Shown piece by piece: positions 8,190 to 16,928 of a stretch of 64,000 nucleotides of DNA. Numbering within the stretch: the stretch's first letter is position 1; each line of letters begins with the position of its first letter. The position numbers and the translations under genes are program-made. Origin of the DNA: Anaerolineae bacterium (GTDB lineage: Bacteria > Chloroflexota > Anaerolineae > Aggregatilineales > UBA2796); assembly GCA_019637615.1 (NCBI GenBank), contig JAHBVJ010000003.1, positions 153,485 to 217,484 on the forward strand. Direction: 5' to 3'. The notes below the pieces were generated by a model, which worked only from the letters and a program-made list of their open reading frames with translations, had not been told where the DNA came from and did no database searches.

Positions 8190-9362
8190 TTATCGCTGAT
8201 CACGCCGTCGATTCCCACGTGCTCCGGAATCAGCGGTGATTGCTGGAGATTGCGCGGCTGGCGCAGCGGTCGGCGTTTGACTGGCACGCCGCGCCGCTGC
8301 TACAGTGTAAACGGTGGTGCCGAGAAAGAGGAGCAGGGCGATTTCGTTCATTAACCCGCCCCACCGACGCAACTCTACTACAAGCAGCGCATCGCCCATA
8401 ACGCGTAGCAGCAGCGAGGCGTGAAGCAAGAACAGCGACACGTAGAGATTGGCATCGAAGCGGATGGGCAGTCCAAGCACGGCGGGCAGGATGATCAGCG
8501 CGTGACCGAAGATCATGGAAAAGACGAAGCCGACGAATACTGTGTGCAGGGCGGCGTCATACATGGGACCAGCATACGTCACACCAGCATACAGATTAAA
8601 TGCGCCGCTGACGCCTAGCCACCCATAGCCAGTGAGGAGGCACAGTGCGATATAACGCGGCATCCCCGTTTTTTGCAGCGTTTTGCGGGCGATGTCGTAG
8701 CGGAACAGCCACAGCGCACAGGCGATTTCGCCAAGCCCCGCGATACGCATACCGAGATCGAGGTTGCTGAGGGAAACTACTGCGCCGATCAAGAAGATGC
8801 CACAGGCAAGGGTGAACAGCCAATAACTGAGCTTGGAAAGGCGCAAGATGCGCGAAAGCTCCAGCCGCTCCCCGATGATGGTGAACAGCGGAAAGCCCAT
8901 CCACCAGAGGATCAACGTATAAATTGGCTGTCCGAGCAACCAGAGGACGTTGCCGATGAACCAACTCAGCGCGCCCATGCCCATCATGATTGTGAATAAG
9001 GCCGTATGCTGGCGGATGATGAAGATGAAAGCAGCGACCATCACCAAGCTGCCGATGGCGATCAGCAGTGCGCCCGGTTGACCTGAGATGAACAGTACGA
9101 GGGTGCCAAGCCCGACGCTGATCGGCGCGAGATAAGGCCAGTACACATGATGCTTGACGTTTGGTGCGGACAGTGCGACGGCGCGCTCTAGCCCGATGAC
9201 GACGCCGAGAAAGCCATTGACCATCAGCGGGCCGTGCAGCATAGGCAGGTTGAGATCCAGCGGTGGAAGCTGCCAGCCGAGGCGGATCAGGCCAGCCCAC
9301 ATCGCCGCCAGCAGGGCGATGAGCGCGGAAAGGATCAAGGGAAAACGCAGCAATCGCGTCAT
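8190..9362 (-). CDS. polytopic membrane protein, possibly NnrS-like
   Basis: A 390-residue protein with about twelve hydrophobic helices. The N-terminal third has HGPLMVNGFLGVVIGLERAV and the C-terminal third has HTVFVGFVFSMIFGHALIIL, so several histidines sit within or next to membrane helices. This is reminiscent of NnrS, a haem- and copper-containing protein linked to nitric oxide stress, and distantly of haem-copper oxidase subunit I. I cannot confirm the family from motifs alone. The last 30 residues are polar, rich in Ala, Pro and Arg, and probably disordered. There is no nitrogen-oxide gene nearby to support the NnrS reading. Confidence 0.5.
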   Translation of the reverse strand: MTRLLRFPLILSALIALLAAMWAGLIRLGWQLPPLDLNLPMLHGPLMVNGFLGVVIGLERAVALSAPNVKHHVYWPYLAPISVGLGTLVLFISGQPGALLIAIGSLVMVAAFIFIIRQHTALFTIMMGMGALSWFIGNVLWLLGQPIYTLILWWMGFPLFTIIGERLELSRILRLSKLSYWLFTLACGIFLIGAVVSLSNLDLGMRIAGLGEIACALWLFRYDIARKTLQKTGMPRYIALCLLTGYGWLGVSGAFNLYAGVTYAGPMYDAALHTVFVGFVFSMIFGHALIILPAVLGLPIRFDANLYVSLFLLHASLLLRVMGDALLVVELRRWGGLMNEIALLLFLGTTVYTVAAARRASQTPTAAPAAQSPAITADSGARGNRRRDQR

Positions 9363-9475
9363 GAAACGCTCTTTTCATCATGGAGTTATCTAGATGAGGT
9401 TAGTGTAGGCGCGAACGCGTGCGCTGTCTTTGACGGGGATCAAGGAGGGAGTGGTTGAGAGAATCGCTGGCAATC

Positions 9476-9482
9476 AATCAGA
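9476..9482. repeat. left target-site duplication of the IS481-type element
   Basis: AATCAGA directly abuts the left terminal inverted repeat and is repeated at 10518-10524 directly after the right one. A 7-bp duplication is within the range seen for this family and marks the exact insertion point. Confidence 0.85.
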
Positions 9483-10517
9483 TGTGTGATTCGTAGACAT
9501 CATTTCAATTTCTAAGATAGACTTTGCGAATGGACGACGACATTCGACAGCGCTTGAAGTGGGTACAGCTTTTCGAGGAAACGCAAGATGCCGGCTTGGT
9601 GTGCCGACGTTGCGGCATCTCACGGCCTACGCTGCGAAAATGGCTGCGTCGTTATCGGGCCGAAGGAGAAGCGGGATTGCATAGCCGCAGTCGCCGCCCT
9701 CAACATTCACCGAAACGGAAAGTAACGCCCCACATCGAGCAGCAGGTACTTGACTTGCGTCAGCGGCTGAATATCGGCGTCCGACGCCTTCAAAACGAAC
9801 TTGTTCGCGAATACGATCTGCGCTTGGGATTGGAAACCATTCACAAGATTCTGCGCAAACATCAGGTAACCGCCCTTCAACACCCGAAACGTGCGCGTCC
9901 TATCAAGCGCTATCAGAAAGCTATTCCGGGCGAGCGTGTGCAGATGGATACCTGCAAGATACGTCCCGGTGTGTATCTGTATACCGCTATTGATGACTGT
10001 TCGCGCTATCTCGTTGTTGGCGTTTATGACCGCCGATGCGCGAAGCATACGATCCATTTCATTACCGAGCGGGTTCTAGAGGAAATGCACTTTCCCGTGC
10101 AACGCTTCCAAACCGACAATGGCAGAGAATTTACGGCTTATGCGGTTCAAGATTTGCTAGCTGACTACTCGATTAAGTTTCGTCCCATACGACCACGTAG
10201 TCCGCATCTGAATGGCAAGGTTGAACGTATCCAGTAAACTGTGCTCACCGAGTTTTTCGCCACCTTCGATAGCAGCCTTCAGACCCTAGCTCAGATTGAT
10301 GAGGCGCTGGCTATCTGGCAACATCACTACAACTGGCTGCGCATTCATGGTTCTGTGGATCAACCGCCCCAAGATAAACTCCACCAATTATCAGAGCAAA
10401 CACCGTTTTGGGACGAAGTTATCAATCGCTATGACCCAGTACTGGAACGGCAATTGCGGCTTCAGCGCATCAATTCAAAACGATCAGCACGTTGAAACCA
10501 TGTCTACGAATCACACA
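9483..10517 (+). mobile_element. IS481-type insertion sequence, complete ends, broken transposase
   Basis: A 1035-bp element. The terminal inverted repeats are perfect over 18 bp (TGTGTGATTCGTAGACAT at 9483-9500 against 10500-10517) and continue imperfectly for about 8 more bp. The flanks carry a 7-bp target duplication, AATCAGA. One transposase frame fills the element. Exact ends plus an intact duplication mean a simple, fairly recent insertion into the region upstream of the NnrS-like gene. Confidence 0.93.
9530..10495 (+). pseudogene. IS481-family DDE transposase, interrupted by an in-frame stop
   Basis: The frame starts at ATG 9530 (a TTG two codons earlier is possible). An N-terminal HTH region (QDAGLVCRRCGISRPTLRKW) and a short arginine-rich linker precede an RNase H-fold integrase core. 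The catalytic acids are Asp140 (QMDTCKI), Asp196 (QTDNGREF) and Glu232 (GKVERIQ), with the DD(35)E spacing of the family. Codon 236 at 10235-10237 is TAA between CAG and ACT. The same frame then stays open to 10495 and continues the protein with VLTEFFATFDSSLQTL, so a single C-to-T change (CAA to TAA) explains the break. The stop lies just behind the catalytic glutamate and removes the C-terminal part. Confidence 0.9.
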
Positions 10518-10524
10518 AATCAGA
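10518..10524. repeat. right target-site duplication of the IS481-type element
   Basis: Second copy of AATCAGA, directly after the right terminal repeat; partner of 9476-9482. Confidence 0.85.
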
Positions 10525-10561
10525 GTCTGCAAATTTTTCCTTATTCACCCTCCAACCCCCT

Positions 10562-10602
10562 TACATTTGTAAGCGTACATTTGTAAGCGTACATTTGTAA
10601 GG
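10562..10602. repeat. three tandem 14-bp copies of a palindromic motif
   Basis: TACATTTGTAAGCG occurs at 10562-10575 and 10576-10589, and a third copy starts at 10590. Each holds the near-palindrome TTACA-TT-TGTAA. TACA/TGTA half-sites of this kind are typical of repressor operators such as those of BlaI/MecI-type regulators, but no such regulator is adjacent. The array lies 45 bp from the IS481-type end. Confidence 0.75.
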
Positions 10603-10834
10603 ATGTTCAACCCAGAAAACCTGTTGTATCCTTTTCTCACAACAAAAAACGACCGTAGCCATCCCGCCACCGTCGTCTTTTTCTCATAGCATCCATCTCG
10701 CCCGTCCGCACAATTATTCGTGCGTCGTGGTGCATCTCGCGTCATCCACGCTGTTCTATCACACGCACGCCGTCTGGACTTATCGCGCAAGATGTTCTTG
10801 TGCTTCTGTACAAAGCACTTCTCTGCTGCTTTTT

Positions 10835-10876
10835 ACTTAGCACTTGGCACTATCTGCTTCTGTCCTCAGCACTATC
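10835..10876 (-). repeat. degenerate AGTGCTAAGT-type repeats
   Basis: Read on the minus strand, this stretch has GTGCTGAGG, AGTGCC and AAGTGCTAAGTAAAAAG, matching the tail of the dispersed gene-end element at 11570-11654 and 1467-1557. It flanks the repeat-rich block downstream of the LCP gene. Confidence 0.55.
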
Positions 10877-10891
10877 TTCCGGAGGTTTTCA

Positions 10892-11520
10892 ATGAGCTGG
10901 GTATCCAAAACAAACACTGATACATCACGACCGACACTGGGCAATCCGGCCTCACTGCTGCCGCCAACCTATCGCCCACCGCCTTTGAGTCCGCGTGAAT
11001 TAGCTGATTTCTGTAACAACGCGCCCGTCGCCGCGCCACGCTCCGTGGTGCCTCCCGCTTCTCCATCTCCCATCGCCACCACCGAGGCCACCGCTAACGT
11101 TGTGCCGCCTTCGCCCATCCTCGCTGATCCTACCCCCTCGCCTACGCCGGACTCCCCTCTCCATGACAATGGAGAGGGGGCGGGGGTGAGGCTCATGCGC
11201 ACCGACCCCGACAATTGGGAGGCCACCACCGCCGTTGTGCCGCCTTCGCCCATCCTCGCTGCTCCTACCCCCTTACCTACGCCGGACTCCCCTCTCCATG
11301 GCAATGGAGAGGGGGTGGGGGTGAGGCTCATGCTCACCAACCCCGACAACGGGGATGCCGCCGCCGCCGTTGTGCCGCCTTCGCCCATCATCGCCGATCC
11401 TACCCTCTCGCCTACGCCGGACTCCCCTCTCCATGGCAATGGAGAGGGGGTGGGGGCGAGGCGCATTCGCACCGACCCCGACAACGGGGATGCTGCCCCC
11501 CTGTTCGCCGCATCCACCAC
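10892..11520 (+). CDS. uncertain proline-rich reading frame built largely from repeats
   Basis: ATG 10892 has a strong ribosome-binding site (GGAGG, 6 nt upstream). The first 60 or so codons (MSWVSKTNTDTSRPTLGNP, then LLPPTYRPPPLSPRELADF) do not look like repeat DNA. From about 11100 the frame is made of 135-bp tandem repeats, and it stays open past the given end into the antisense of the LCP gene, which cannot be genuine coding. A short real gene whose 3' end was replaced or extended by repeats is one reading; a chance frame is another. I do not recognise a family. The end given is only where the repeats stop. Confidence 0.25.
11101..11505. repeat. 135-bp tandem repeat, about three units, with internal hairpins
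   Basis: The string TGTGCCGCC restarts at 11101, 11236 and 11371, a period of exactly 135 bp. Each unit holds a strong hairpin of the CCCCTCTCCAT...ATGGAGAGGGG type followed by a G-rich GGTGAGG stretch, and then ACCCCGACAA. The units differ by scattered substitutions. Because 135 is a multiple of three, long open frames arise on both strands as by-products. A related hairpin (CTTGCGGGAGAAGGGG) follows at about 11540. Confidence 0.85.
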
Positions 11521-11569
11521 ACTGCCGCGCCCCTTCGCCTTGCGGGAGAAGGGGTTGGGGGATGAGGGC

Positions 11570-11654
11570 TTGTCTTTACTTAGCACTCAGGACTTAGCAC
11601 TTAGCACTCGAATGATCCCGTTCCCACCAGCCAACGGGATCATTGCAGGGATCA
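11570..11654 (-). repeat. dispersed gene-end repeat element, copy 2
   Basis: On the minus strand it begins 20 bp after the LCP gene stop. It shares 27 exact bp with copy 1 behind azlD and contains a 12-bp stem, AATGATCCCGTT/AACGGGATCATT, then three or four AGTGCTAAGT-like repeats ending in CTAAGTAAAGACAA. Hairpin first and decamer tail second is the same order, relative to the gene, as in copy 1. Confidence 0.8.
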
Positions 11655-11674
11655 GGACGCTGAAGGAGGGCTAC

Positions 11675-12820
11675 CTACTTGTTGTAGTCCGCGCCGAAGA
11701 CGTTGGTGAGCAGTTCGATGGTGTTGCTGCGGTTGATGACCAGCACGGAATTGCCGTCGATGGTAGTGGCCTGAATGTACTTATCGATCAACCCGCCGCG
11801 CTTGAAGTTGTCCGAGGGCAAATCCTTGAGGTACCAGCCCATGCTCAAAATCTGGTCGAAGCTCAAATCGGTCAGCAGTCCTTGGCTGAGGTCGTTCCAC
11901 AGGCTCGGCGCGTTGGTCGCCAAGCGTGCCAGTACTTCCGGCTTGACGGCTTGCTGACGGATCGCGAGGATTACTTGCTGCTGACGCTGCGTACGGTCGA
12001 AGTCGCTGGACTGGTGCCGCGTGCGGGCATACTTGAGCGCCAACTCCCCGTTCATGTGCTGCCGTCCCGCCTCGATGTGCAGCGGTTGGTAGCCGAAGTT
12101 CATATCAGGATATTCGGGGTCGTCAATCGTCACCGGCACGTCAATCTCGACGCCGCCCACCGCGTCCACCGCCTTGATCACCGACTCGAACGTGACGGCG
12201 ACATAGCTGTCGATCTTCATGCCGAGGTTATACTGCAAGGTGTCCATCAGCTTGCGCGGGCCGCCGCCGGGACGATCCAGCTCACCGAGCACGTACACGC
12301 GGTTGATCTGCTGCATCTCCGGATCACCGGGGATCGGCACGAAAATGTCGCGCGGGATACTCAGCATTCCCACCTGCTTGGTGGCGGGGTTGATGCTGAC
12401 GAGGATCATGCTGTCGGTGCGGAATCCCGTACCTTCTTCGCCGGGGCGCTTATCCAGCCCCATGATCAGGATCGTATAGCGCTTTTGCCCGTCCCACGCC
12501 GTGATCTTGAAGTCAGTGGTAGGGGTAGGCGCAGGCGTGCCGTTCACCACCGCCAGCGTAGCGGTAGGCTGCTGGTTCCCCTGTAGCGCCGTCGAGATCA
12601 CGAGGCTGACGAGGCACAGAATGCCGACGATAGCCGCGCCCATGACGGCCCATGTCCAATCTACTTTGGGGTAGGCGCTGTCTTCACGGCGACGTTGGGA
12701 GCGTTCGCGGGCTTTGCTGGCGCGTCCATTCGGTTCTATCCGTGACGCTGCGTCCTCGGTGGGGGCGAGGCGGGTGACATGCCCGCGCTGGGTACTGCTG
12801 CGACGTTCTGGCTGAGACAT
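11675..12820 (-). CDS. LytR-CpsA-Psr (LCP) family phosphotransferase
   Basis: About 381 residues: a basic, disordered N-terminus, one membrane helix (WAVMGAAIVGILCLVSLVIS), then an extracytoplasmic LCP domain. Family features include YTILIMGLDKRPGEEG, FRTDSMILVSINPATKQVG with the RTD motif, MLSIPRDIFVPIPG with the PRD motif, and KYARTRHQSSDFDRTQRQQQ near the end. These arginines and aspartates hold the polyprenyl pyrophosphate. LCP proteins transfer glycopolymers from undecaprenyl pyrophosphate to the cell wall. ATG 12820 is chosen as the start of MSQPERR; it lies 4 bp after the stop of the CvpA-like gene, implying co-transcription. Confidence 0.88.
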   Translation of the reverse strand: MSQPERRSSTQRGHVTRLAPTEDAASRIEPNGRASKARERSQRRREDSAYPKVDWTWAVMGAAIVGILCLVSLVISTALQGNQQPTATLAVVNGTPAPTPTTDFKITAWDGQKRYTILIMGLDKRPGEEGTGFRTDSMILVSINPATKQVGMLSIPRDIFVPIPGDPEMQQINRVYVLGELDRPGGGPRKLMDTLQYNLGMKIDSYVAVTFESVIKAVDAVGGVEIDVPVTIDDPEYPDMNFGYQPLHIEAGRQHMNGELALKYARTRHQSSDFDRTQRQQQVILAIRQQAVKPEVLARLATNAPSLWNDLSQGLLTDLSFDQILSMGWYLKDLPSDNFKRGGLIDKYIQATTIDGNSVLVINRSNTIELLTNVFGADYNK

Positions 12821-12824
12821 GCAC

Positions 12825-13361
12825 CTACACCATCGCCACGATGACGAACAAGAATAGAACGATGACGAGGATGGTGAGCAGGTTATTTTGCACAAGGAAG
12901 ATCAACGGCAGCGCGCTGACCATCGCCGCGCTCTGTGTGCCCGCCCCCGGCGGGATGATGTATGGCGTGAGCGGATAGCCCGTCCAATCGAGGTAGTACC
13001 ACAGTGTTCCGAACACCAGATAGCCATTCACCGCGCCGATCACGAAGCCGAGCAAGCGCTCTTGCAGCCCGACGCGACGGTCACTCCACATCCGCCCTTC
13101 AGAAAGCTGACGCGCCGTGGCGGGTGTCTGGTACGCGAAGAACGTGACCACTAACAAGATGAAGCTGTATACCCAGAAGACCTGATCGGGGCGTGCGCCC
13201 GCCAGCAGAGGTTGCAGCACTGGCCCGTTGAACTGCCATGTCGCGAACAGGGCGAGGATGATACCCGCCGAGGCCACGATCTCTTTCGTCCAGCCACGCA
13301 TGGCTCCGATCACGGCGAACATGCCGATGAAGAGAAACAGCATCGTTGAAAGTTGAATCAT
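12825..13361 (-). CDS. CvpA-like membrane protein
   Basis: A 178-residue protein with about four or five membrane helices. The N-terminal half has GAMRGWTKEIVASAGIILAL, matching the RG-containing first loop of the CvpA family (originally linked to colicin V production, now to envelope integrity). The middle holds RRVGLQERLLGFVIGAVNGY, which fits the conserved loop before the last family helix. It lies 4 bp upstream of the LCP gene, so the two form an operon-like pair and a role at the envelope is likely. The C-terminus is an added hydrophobic tail, longer than in typical CvpA. Confidence 0.65.
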   Translation of the reverse strand: MIQLSTMLFLFIGMFAVIGAMRGWTKEIVASAGIILALFATWQFNGPVLQPLLAGARPDQVFWVYSFILLVVTFFAYQTPATARQLSEGRMWSDRRVGLQERLLGFVIGAVNGYLVFGTLWYYLDWTGYPLTPYIIPPGAGTQSAAMVSALPLIFLVQNNLLTILVIVLFLFVIVAMV

Positions 13362-13622
13362 AACCTAGCCTGTTCCTAGCAGTTCTGCGCGAGAGTGCAT
13401 GGTATTGTAACGCGGATTTTCCACTTCGCCTCACCATCCGGCTGTGCTCAGGCATATGTGAGTAGGATAAGCGTAGCTTGCAAGCTGACCACATCGCTGG
13501 CAAGATAAACGATCTGTCGAAAACGGACATGGTCGCGGGATGCCAAGAAGACGCGCTTGCCCACCGCTGAAACCCACCGCCTTCGACATCGTAACTGGTA
13601 GGTGGAGTAAGTTTGTTTGAGC
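13362..13622. other. divergent intergenic region, nothing specific seen
   Basis: About 260 bp separating the minus-strand CvpA-like gene and the plus-strand lipoprotein gene. Promoters for both directions must lie here, but I see no convincing -35/-10 pair, hairpin or repeat. Confidence 0.4.
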
Positions 13623-14369
13623 ATGAAAAAGCAACCCAAGTGGTGGTCTGCTATGCTGGCGATCTGTGTCCTGCTGGCGCTGGCTGCTTGTAACACGGGT
13701 TCCGACGGGCAAAATATCATCGAGTCGGATAACGCAGTGCTGCGGGCGACGATCAGCTATTATGAGAATATGCAGCCCACGATGACCATGCAGGCCGAAG
13801 AGATGCAGGCTACCGTCAGCGCGATGGCAACGCAGGTGGCGGTGGTCAGCGACTTGAACCGTCAATTGACCTCCCAACTGAACGACAGCACGGCAACGCA
13901 GTTCACGAGCAATTCTTCGCCCAACGCCACGCCCGACGACAATCTGATGCCGGGGGCGACGGTTGATCCAGCCTCTGTCGGCACGGCGGGATCTGTGGAT
14001 GCGGTCAACCAACCGCTCGTCTCCTCATCGGGGCTAACGTTGGAGCGTGTAGTGCTGGCACGGAGCAAGGATAGCAACGGCTGTGCTTTGAACGAGTCGA
14101 ATACCTTTAGCACCGCCGACGAATTCGTGTATGTCATCGCCACTGTTACCAACTTCAAGCGGGGCGTGAAGTTCAGCACCTCATGGAAGGGCGCTGATCT
14201 TGACCAAGCCTATGACTGGACATCCGATTACGCCGCTCAACGCGAATGTGTGCATTTCTTCATCAAGCCAGCCGAGTTGGCTCTGAACGCGGGAGATTTC
14301 ACGGTGACGTTTGTAGCTGCTGATTTGCAGACACCGCCACTCAGGTTTACGATCCAGCAAGCACAGTGA
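13623..14369 (+). CDS. predicted lipoprotein of unknown function
   Basis: About 248 residues. The signal peptide ends in a lipobox (ALAACNTG), so the protein is probably anchored by a lipidated Cys on the outer face of the membrane. A helical, Met- and Gln-rich stretch follows (MQPTMTMQAEEMQATVSAM), then a low-complexity Ser/Asn/Thr linker. The C-terminal domain of about 110 residues has the beta-strand character of Ig-like domains in exported Chloroflexota proteins (VLARSKDSNGCALNE, YVIATVTNFKRGVKFS). No function can be named. A TTG two codons upstream is an alternative start. Confidence 0.7.
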   Translation: MKKQPKWWSAMLAICVLLALAACNTGSDGQNIIESDNAVLRATISYYENMQPTMTMQAEEMQATVSAMATQVAVVSDLNRQLTSQLNDSTATQFTSNSSPNATPDDNLMPGATVDPASVGTAGSVDAVNQPLVSSSGLTLERVVLARSKDSNGCALNESNTFSTADEFVYVIATVTNFKRGVKFSTSWKGADLDQAYDWTSDYAAQRECVHFFIKPAELALNAGDFTVTFVAADLQTPPLRFTIQQAQ

Positions 14370-14390
14370 CCGTCTCCTAACCTGAAATGA

Positions 14391-14810
14391 GTGAAGTCAG
14401 TGACCAATAAGTCTACGGTGGTGCAGCATCGCGTCTGCCGCCTTGATGAATTGCCGCCGCGGCAACCACGTTGCTTTAGCGTCGCGGGGGTGGATGTGAT
14501 GGTGGTGCGCGACGGCGAGCAGATCTTCGCTGTGCAGAATCGCTGCGGTCACATGAACGCGGCACTGCATCGCGGTGAATACACCGACGGCTTGATCGTG
14601 TGTCCGCTGCACGGCGCGGCCTTCCGCGTGGAGACGGGCGAGGTCGAATGGCCTGCCATCTTGCCGCCGCCGATGGCTGACTACAGCCGGAGCGAGAGTC
14701 CGCGCATCCGCACCTTCGGCAGTCTGATCGAGGGGATCGCCACGCTGCCTGTCAACGCCTATCCGGTCAGCGTGGAAGGTGATGACGTTTTGATCGTGCT
14801 CACTCCCTAA
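14391..14810 (+). CDS. Rieske [2Fe-2S] ferredoxin-type protein
   Basis: A 139-residue single-domain Rieske protein. Cluster ligands are visible as NRCGHMNAALHRGE and VCPLHGAAF, giving the C-x-H and C-x2-H pairs, followed by the typical RVETGE. Short soluble Rieske proteins of this sort carry electrons to oxygenases or nitrite reductases; no partner oxygenase is adjacent. The start is a GTG (14391, or a second one at 14400), 21 bp after the lipoprotein gene, so co-transcription is possible. Confidence 0.85.
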   Translation: MKSVTNKSTVVQHRVCRLDELPPRQPRCFSVAGVDVMVVRDGEQIFAVQNRCGHMNAALHRGEYTDGLIVCPLHGAAFRVETGEVEWPAILPPPMADYSRSESPRIRTFGSLIEGIATLPVNAYPVSVEGDDVLIVLTP

Positions 14811-14849
14811 CCAATTGCCGACTCCCGCGCCAGCATCTATACTAGCCGC

Positions 14850-16202
14850 GTGCTGGATCGCTGTGGTGTGGAGGCTGCTGTGAGTCATCTTGCCGGAAGT
14901 CGTCAGACGCGTCATAGTGCGCTGGTTGTCCTTGTCATCTTGGGCATCCTGTTGATCATGAGCAGTTCGGTCAGCGCCCCCTCGCCCACGAACGCGCAAG
15001 AGAACCCGACGCCGACCTTTTCGCGAGCGCTGAACCCGTCGCCTGAAGACATCCTTGCCGAAGCCCAACGCGCTAATGACAGCGCCCAGCGCACCAACGA
15101 TAGCGTCAATAACCTGATCAACGCGTTGAACTTCGTGTTCGCCTTCATCCAAGTCCTCGGCATCATCGGCGGTATCCTCGTAGTCGGTCTGGGCTACTCC
15201 GGCTTCCGCACCATCAGTGAGTATCGTGGCGAGCTGGAATCCGCCCGTGAGGAACTGCAAAAGATGCGCGAAGACCTGACGACCGAAACCAAGTCCGCCG
15301 CGAGTGTATTAGTCGGCTTCGACAAGCGTATCAGCGAAGGGCTGGATACCATCCGTAATCAGGCCGACAAGGCAATCCGTGCGCTGGCGCTGCTGCAACT
15401 GGGCGAACAGCAAATGGAAGCCCGCAACATGAAGGCAGCCTTGCAAACACTGCTAGAAGCCTACCACTATGACCCTAGCAACCGCGCCACCAACTATTTC
15501 CTCGGTGAGATCTACATTCAGAACCGCGATATGGCGAAGGGCATCGAATTTCTGGAACGCACCAAGAACGAACAGGGCACGTATTATCCTCAAGCCGAGG
15601 CAGCGTTGGCCTATGCCTTGCGTGTTCAAGGTGATAACCAGCAAGACCCGACCGAAAAGAACAGCTTATATGCTCAGGCCGAGATGCACTTCATTCAGGC
15701 GCTCAAGAATGACCCCAGTATGCGTGATGTGAATGGAGAGTCGTTCTTTGGGGCGTTGGGTGGGCTGTATCGGCGACAGGGACGCTTGGCGGATGCGGTG
15801 CGGTGTTATCTACAAGCCGAGAAAGTCACGCCCTATAACGGGTATCCGATCAACAATCTTGCCATGCTGTTCTTCATACAGGGTAATTTGAAGGACGCGC
15901 ATCATTATTTCCAACGCTCCAAGCAGATCGCTGAACATGGTCTGGAAGCCACGCCGAGCGATTACTGGTTGCAATTCAATATCATCACGGCGTTGGTTGC
16001 GCTCGGACAAGAGCAAGAGGCGCTAGAGCACATCGAGGCCGTATTGGATGTGCTGCCTTCCCCCGGCCCGCTCGACTCGCTGATGGATGGTCTGCTGACA
16101 TTGCGCACCTCACCACAACCGCCACCTGATATGACGCGGGTGATCGCACGCATCCAGCAAGCCTCGCAAGAGTTGAGGGCGAGAGGCGAACGTACTATGT
16201 AG
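14850..16202 (+). CDS. membrane-anchored TPR protein
   Basis: About 450 residues starting at GTG (14850, or 14880). An N-terminal hydrophobic signal (LVVLVILGILLIMSSSV) is followed by a linker, a second membrane helix (FAFIQVLGIIGGILVVGLGY) and a coiled-coil segment (RGELESAREELQKMREDL). The C-terminal 270 residues consist of TPR units such as NYFLGEIYIQNRDMAKGIEF and FGALGGLYRRQGRLADAVRC. Such proteins usually scaffold complexes at the membrane; no partner is evident. The TPR part probably faces the cytoplasm if both hydrophobic segments span. It ends a short plus-strand series beginning at the lipoprotein gene. Confidence 0.7.
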   Translation: MLDRCGVEAAVSHLAGSRQTRHSALVVLVILGILLIMSSSVSAPSPTNAQENPTPTFSRALNPSPEDILAEAQRANDSAQRTNDSVNNLINALNFVFAFIQVLGIIGGILVVGLGYSGFRTISEYRGELESAREELQKMREDLTTETKSAASVLVGFDKRISEGLDTIRNQADKAIRALALLQLGEQQMEARNMKAALQTLLEAYHYDPSNRATNYFLGEIYIQNRDMAKGIEFLERTKNEQGTYYPQAEAALAYALRVQGDNQQDPTEKNSLYAQAEMHFIQALKNDPSMRDVNGESFFGALGGLYRRQGRLADAVRCYLQAEKVTPYNGYPINNLAMLFFIQGNLKDAHHYFQRSKQIAEHGLEATPSDYWLQFNIITALVALGQEQEALEHIEAVLDVLPSPGPLDSLMDGLLTLRTSPQPPPDMTRVIARIQQASQELRARGERTM

Positions 16203-16928
16203 TTCGTGCTGCCTCGCAACGCCCTGTCTAGTGAACAGAGAGATAGCAAGCATCGTTGGCAAGTTAGACAGCGATCAATCCCAACCGCTCAAGCCATTTG
16301 ACCGAAGAACGTCAAATTGTTCGTGCTTGCCGCCAATCTCACAGGCGTCATTAGCGCGTCATCCCACTTCCCCGCCCAATTCGTGTGGCAGCCATTGCCG
16401 CGTGTTGTCCCATTGCAATACATCTCCTTTCCAGTGCCATCCACCGTTCGTATCGCCTTCGCCCGCCTTCACGCGTAGCGCTTCCTTCGGCAACAATGGA
16501 CTCTATTTGTTCCTAAATTCTATCCGAACTTGTTTGCGTTTTCGCGGTTCGGCTTCTTAATACCCTTACGTCCTATGCACATTAACCACGATCAATCCCA
16601 TCCGATTCCCGCTGATCAAATCTGATCAAAAAAGTCAGTGAAGCTGATCACGATGCACAGTCGCTTTCCCTAGTTCATTGTCCTATCCTGTAATCATCGA
16701 TCGTGAGCGTTACGCACGCTAGCGAAAGCGAGGAATATGACCTTCAGTCATAGGATACTTTGACCACTATCACAAGCGTGCCCCGGTATATGAATTCTTG
16801 GCCGGATATCACTACCGGAACACGCCCTGAGCATCGTAGGCATCGCCCACAACGTCGTGAGCGATGGTAGCTTAGGCGGACCCCATCCGTCAACTCCTCT
16901 CCAATAAGCAACCAAAGCGAGACATATC
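16203..16928. other. intergenic region with TGATCA motifs, no gene seen
   Basis: About 725 bp without a convincing frame. Between 16613 and 16650, TGATCA occurs three times (16613, 16623 and 16645), the first two as TGATCAAA. The final 100 bp lead into the first small-peptide gene; no clear -35/-10 pair is visible. Confidence 0.5.

Noticed and set aside
11101..11505. CRISPR array at the 135-bp repeats
   Set aside because: Units are contiguous and near-identical over their whole length, with no unique spacers.
10969..11586. A 205-codon minus-strand frame rich in PTPSPLPWRGE repeats
   Set aside because: It is a translation of the 135-bp hairpin repeats; this peptide pattern is a common artefact of such intergenic repeats.
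10844..12586. A 580-codon plus-strand frame across the repeat block and antisense to the LCP gene
   Set aside because: The 3' half is the exact antisense of a clear LCP gene and the middle is tandem repeat DNA; only the short start near 10892 has any independent support.
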